The translations under genes and the position numbers were made by a program. This document shows, in pieces, positions 61,637-64,000 of a stretch of 64,000 nt of DNA. Position 1 is the stretch's first letter; each line of letters starts with the position of its first letter. Source of the DNA: Haloarchaeobius sp. FL176 (GTDB lineage: Archaea; Halobacteriota; Halobacteria; Halobacteriales; Natrialbaceae); NCBI RefSeq assembly GCF_024609245.1, contig NZ_JANJYH010000008.1, forward strand, positions 1 through 64,000. Direction: 5' to 3'. The notes beneath the pieces are model-generated. The model ran no database searches. It saw only the letters and a program-made list of their open reading frames with translations, and was not told the origin of the DNA.

Positions 61637-63823
61637 ATGGGTGACGATGACGGACTCAACAGACGAGAGTACCTACAGTCGAGTAGCTTCCTGGCTGCCC
61701 TCGGTGGCTGCCTCGGCGGGCCACCAGACCGGTCACCGTCGACGGACGTGACAGCCGACGGCCCCGGACGGACCCGGCCGACCGAGACGGAGAACGGAAC
61801 GACGCCGGGCGTCGTCGACGTCGAGACAGTCCGCACCGACCACCTCCTCACCGACTCGCGCAACGCAGGCGCGGTCGTCTGGAAGGACGAGGATGGGACC
61901 GTTCACGCCGATGTCGAGGAGGAAGTGGTCGAGAGCGGTCCGGACTTCTCGCGCGTCGTCCAGGCGGTCGTCGACCACGGCGTCTCGAAACTGGTTATCC
62001 AGGCGGGGCATTACGTCGCATCCGAGCCGATCGAGCTCGACTCGGACACGGTAGTCACTGGCATGGGCCGCGGCACGACGATCGAGGTCGCCGGCAGCGC
62101 CGCATTCAACGTCCAGGGTAACCGCACCGGGAGCGCCTCGGTCACGTCGAGAGTCGGCAACGAGGTGATCCCGGTCGACGACACGGGACCGTTCGAAATC
62201 GGCGAGCACGTCCTCATCAACACGAATCGGACGACGACGTACCGCAACCAGCCGTACGGCGAGATACACAAGTTACTCGACGTGGACGAGGAGAACGGGC
62301 AGATACGTATCTCGGCCGGTGGCCTCTTCGACACCTACCGCCCGGAGAACGGTGCGGCCGCGATCGGGCTCGACCTCGTTGAGGGCGTCACGATCCGAGA
62401 CCTCGAGATCGTCGGGCGCGACCGGTCAGTGTTCCGCTCGGGCGTCACTGCGACGTACGCGAACAGCCTCCTCGTCTCCCAGACGAAGATGCACAACCTC
62501 GCTCACTCCGGGGTCATCATGTCGTCGTCGGTGTTCTCCACCGTCAGCGATTGCGAGCTGTACGATATCGGCTACGACGGTCGTGGCGTCGGCTACGGGG
62601 TCACACTCTCGGACGCGGTCCGGAACATCACGGTCCGGAACAACGTCATCTACGACACGAAGAACCACTGCACGACCGTCGGGGGCTCCGGCACCGACGG
62701 CTTCCCGAGGCTCCTGACGTTCCGGGGGAACGAGTACTATCAGGATAACGCCGACGTTCACTTCGGCGGTGTCATCCAGTTCCAGGACAACCGATTCGCG
62801 AACGGCAGCGGTGGCATCATCACGGGAGCGGAGGAGACGCAGATCAACGGCTGCGAGTTCCGCAACCTCTCGGACGACGCCATCAAGAGTCGTGGGCGTC
62901 CCGACTCGCTCATCGTCAACAGTTCGCAGTTCTGGAAGATCGACGGCATGGGCGTGAACCTGTACAGCAACCCGACCGGGATGAACGAGATCGGGATGGC
63001 CGCGAACGACTTCGATAGACTGAGCGGGAACATCATGCGGTTCCGGACGCCAGAGGGGGATACCTGCGAGTTCCTGGGCGTTACAGAGAACGTCGTCCAG
63101 ACCTGCGGTAGCACCGCGTTCAACATCTCGGAGATCGGGAGCTCCTCCATCGAGGACGTGAACTTCGTCGGGAACCACTTCGAGGACATCAGCAACTACG
63201 TCGTCGCTGCCGGGTCGGTGAGTGGTCCGATACGGTTCCTGAGCAACTCGCTCTCCGAAGTGAGTGGTTCGTACGCGGCCATCCTCGGGGGGAGACCGAA
63301 CCTGATCGCCGCGAACGACTTCAACCGCTACGGGAATCGGGGACTGCTCGTCCGTGCTGGCGGGCTGGTCACCGGGAACAGTTTCTCCCGCGGCGGGAAC
63401 GACGCCATCCTCGTCTACCAGACCGACGATGCCGCCGTCACCAACAACAACTTCTCCCTGACGGGGGGGAGCGACGTCAACCTCGTCGACGCAGCGGACT
63501 GCATGGTCGTCCAGAACGACATCGAATCGGGAATCGAGGGTGACGGCGAAGCGAACGTCATCAGGCACAACTTCGGCCACCCCACGGAGGAGAGCGGCAC
63601 CTACACGGCGAGCGGAAGCGGCGGTCGGTCGTTCGACATCCCGCACGGTCTCGTCGAGGCCCCCGCGGTTGCCAACGTCTGGGCGGAGAGCGCGGACGCG
63701 GCGGGCGCCCACTACATCTCGGCCAAAGCCGCGGACTCGGTGACCGTCACCTACGAGTCCGCACCGCCGAGTGGCTCCGGGAACCTGTCCTGGGGGTACG
63801 AGCTGTCGACGCACTCGGAGTGA
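61637..63823 (+). CDS. Secreted right-handed beta-helix protein
   Basis: The 728-residue protein has a Tat-type lipoprotein signal (NRREYLQSSSFLAALGGCLGG), a linker, and a long parallel beta-helix from about residue 100 to 650 with many N-x-F/I-x-x-N/G ladder repeats (VIQAGHYVASEPIEL, ITVRNNVIYDTKNHCTT, GLVTGNSFSRGGNDAIL). A C-terminal domain (FDIPHGLVEAPAVANVWAES) resembles a small beta domain of phage-tail or surface proteins. Beta-helix proteins in polysaccharide loci are often lyases, epimerases or glycan binders; no catalytic residues are identified. It is divergent from the deacetylase. Confidence 0.88.
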   Translation: MGDDDGLNRREYLQSSSFLAALGGCLGGPPDRSPSTDVTADGPGRTRPTETENGTTPGVVDVETVRTDHLLTDSRNAGAVVWKDEDGTVHADVEEEVVESGPDFSRVVQAVVDHGVSKLVIQAGHYVASEPIELDSDTVVTGMGRGTTIEVAGSAAFNVQGNRTGSASVTSRVGNEVIPVDDTGPFEIGEHVLINTNRTTTYRNQPYGEIHKLLDVDEENGQIRISAGGLFDTYRPENGAAAIGLDLVEGVTIRDLEIVGRDRSVFRSGVTATYANSLLVSQTKMHNLAHSGVIMSSSVFSTVSDCELYDIGYDGRGVGYGVTLSDAVRNITVRNNVIYDTKNHCTTVGGSGTDGFPRLLTFRGNEYYQDNADVHFGGVIQFQDNRFANGSGGIITGAEETQINGCEFRNLSDDAIKSRGRPDSLIVNSSQFWKIDGMGVNLYSNPTGMNEIGMAANDFDRLSGNIMRFRTPEGDTCEFLGVTENVVQTCGSTAFNISEIGSSSIEDVNFVGNHFEDISNYVVAAGSVSGPIRFLSNSLSEVSGSYAAILGGRPNLIAANDFNRYGNRGLLVRAGGLVTGNSFSRGGNDAILVYQTDDAAVTNNNFSLTGGSDVNLVDAADCMVVQNDIESGIEGDGEANVIRHNFGHPTEESGTYTASGSGGRSFDIPHGLVEAPAVANVWAESADAAGAHYISAKAADSVTVTYESAPPSGSGNLSWGYELSTHSE

Positions 63824-63896
63824 CGGACAGAGCGGGCGTGACGAATCGGCTCGGGTCCGGGGTTGTTTTTTCAGTCTCGCCCTCCTTTCCAGCGGT

Positions 63897-64000
63897 ATGA
63901 ACACGAGACAGCGCTACGCCATCGCGGCCGGCTTCGTCGTACTCTCGGCCGTGGTGAGTCTCCTCGCGGCTCCGGAGCTCTCCGACCGGCTGGTGACGAA
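63897..64000 (+). CDS. DUF1648/SdpI-like membrane protein (partial)
   Basis: The frame begins MNTRQRYAIAAGFVVLSAVV and continues SLLAAPELSDRLVT to the window edge. The first helix followed by A-P-x-L-x-D-R-L-V-T is the beginning typical of DUF1648 proteins, in which HWNAxGxPDG follows. The family includes SdpI-like membrane proteins. Only 34 codons are visible. Confidence 0.55.
   Translation, partial: MNTRQRYAIAAGFVVLSAVVSLLAAPELSDRLVT

Overview
The window is chromosomal DNA from a halophilic archaeon (class Halobacteria). The proteins are strongly acidic and codon use is very GC-rich. Many genes look leaderless, with a TATA-like box about 27 bases before the start codon. Haloarchaeal families are abundant: TFB, the cell-shape factor RdfA, the archaea-specific SMC-related protein, Tat-type lipoproteins and several haloarchaeal DUF families. 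I saw no rRNA, tRNA, CRISPR array or intact insertion sequence.

Positions 1-24 kb are mixed housekeeping and accessory genes: the end of an epimerase, a tandem EthD-domain protein, an IclR regulator, the RdfA/SMC-related pair, a heterodimeric ABC exporter facing its probable regulator, an amino acid permease with a universal stress protein, a class III flavin disulfide oxidoreductase, cupin and pirin proteins, an SDR, a TFB, an SSS symporter with its DUF3311 partner, a VTT-domain membrane protein, a second stress protein, a frameshifted membrane-protein remnant and a Nudix hydrolase.

Positions 24-64 kb form a large cell-surface polysaccharide region. Two short operons carry the gene set expected for a UDP-2,3-diacetamido-2,3-dideoxy-hexuronic acid: two nucleotide-sugar dehydrogenases, a hexapeptide acyltransferase, a Gfo/Idh oxidoreductase and a DegT aminotransferase, with a GT4 and a DUF354 protein. 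GlmS and a GlmU-like enzyme would supply UDP-GlcNAc. Two asparagine-synthetase-like proteins that lack the glutaminase cysteine could amidate uronic acids. Also present are a GT-C-like membrane protein, two GT2 enzymes, a flippase with a mucin-like tail, two beta-helix proteins, a polysaccharide deacetylase, DsbA-like domains with degraded active sites, lipoproteins and a MoxR/DUF58/DUF4129 module.

The most notable signal is a bipartite promoter element found 14 times between 24.2 and 61.6 kb. In gene direction it reads about GCNGCTTAN, six bases, then TATAGTAAA. In most cases the second box ends 26-31 bases before a start codon. It precedes nearly every transcription unit of the glycan region and I did not find it in the first 24 kb, so it probably marks one co-regulated regulon. 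Candidate controllers inside the region are two PadR-like proteins, two DUF7344 proteins and a membrane protein that joins extracellular calcium-binding-type repeats to a cytoplasmic winged helix.
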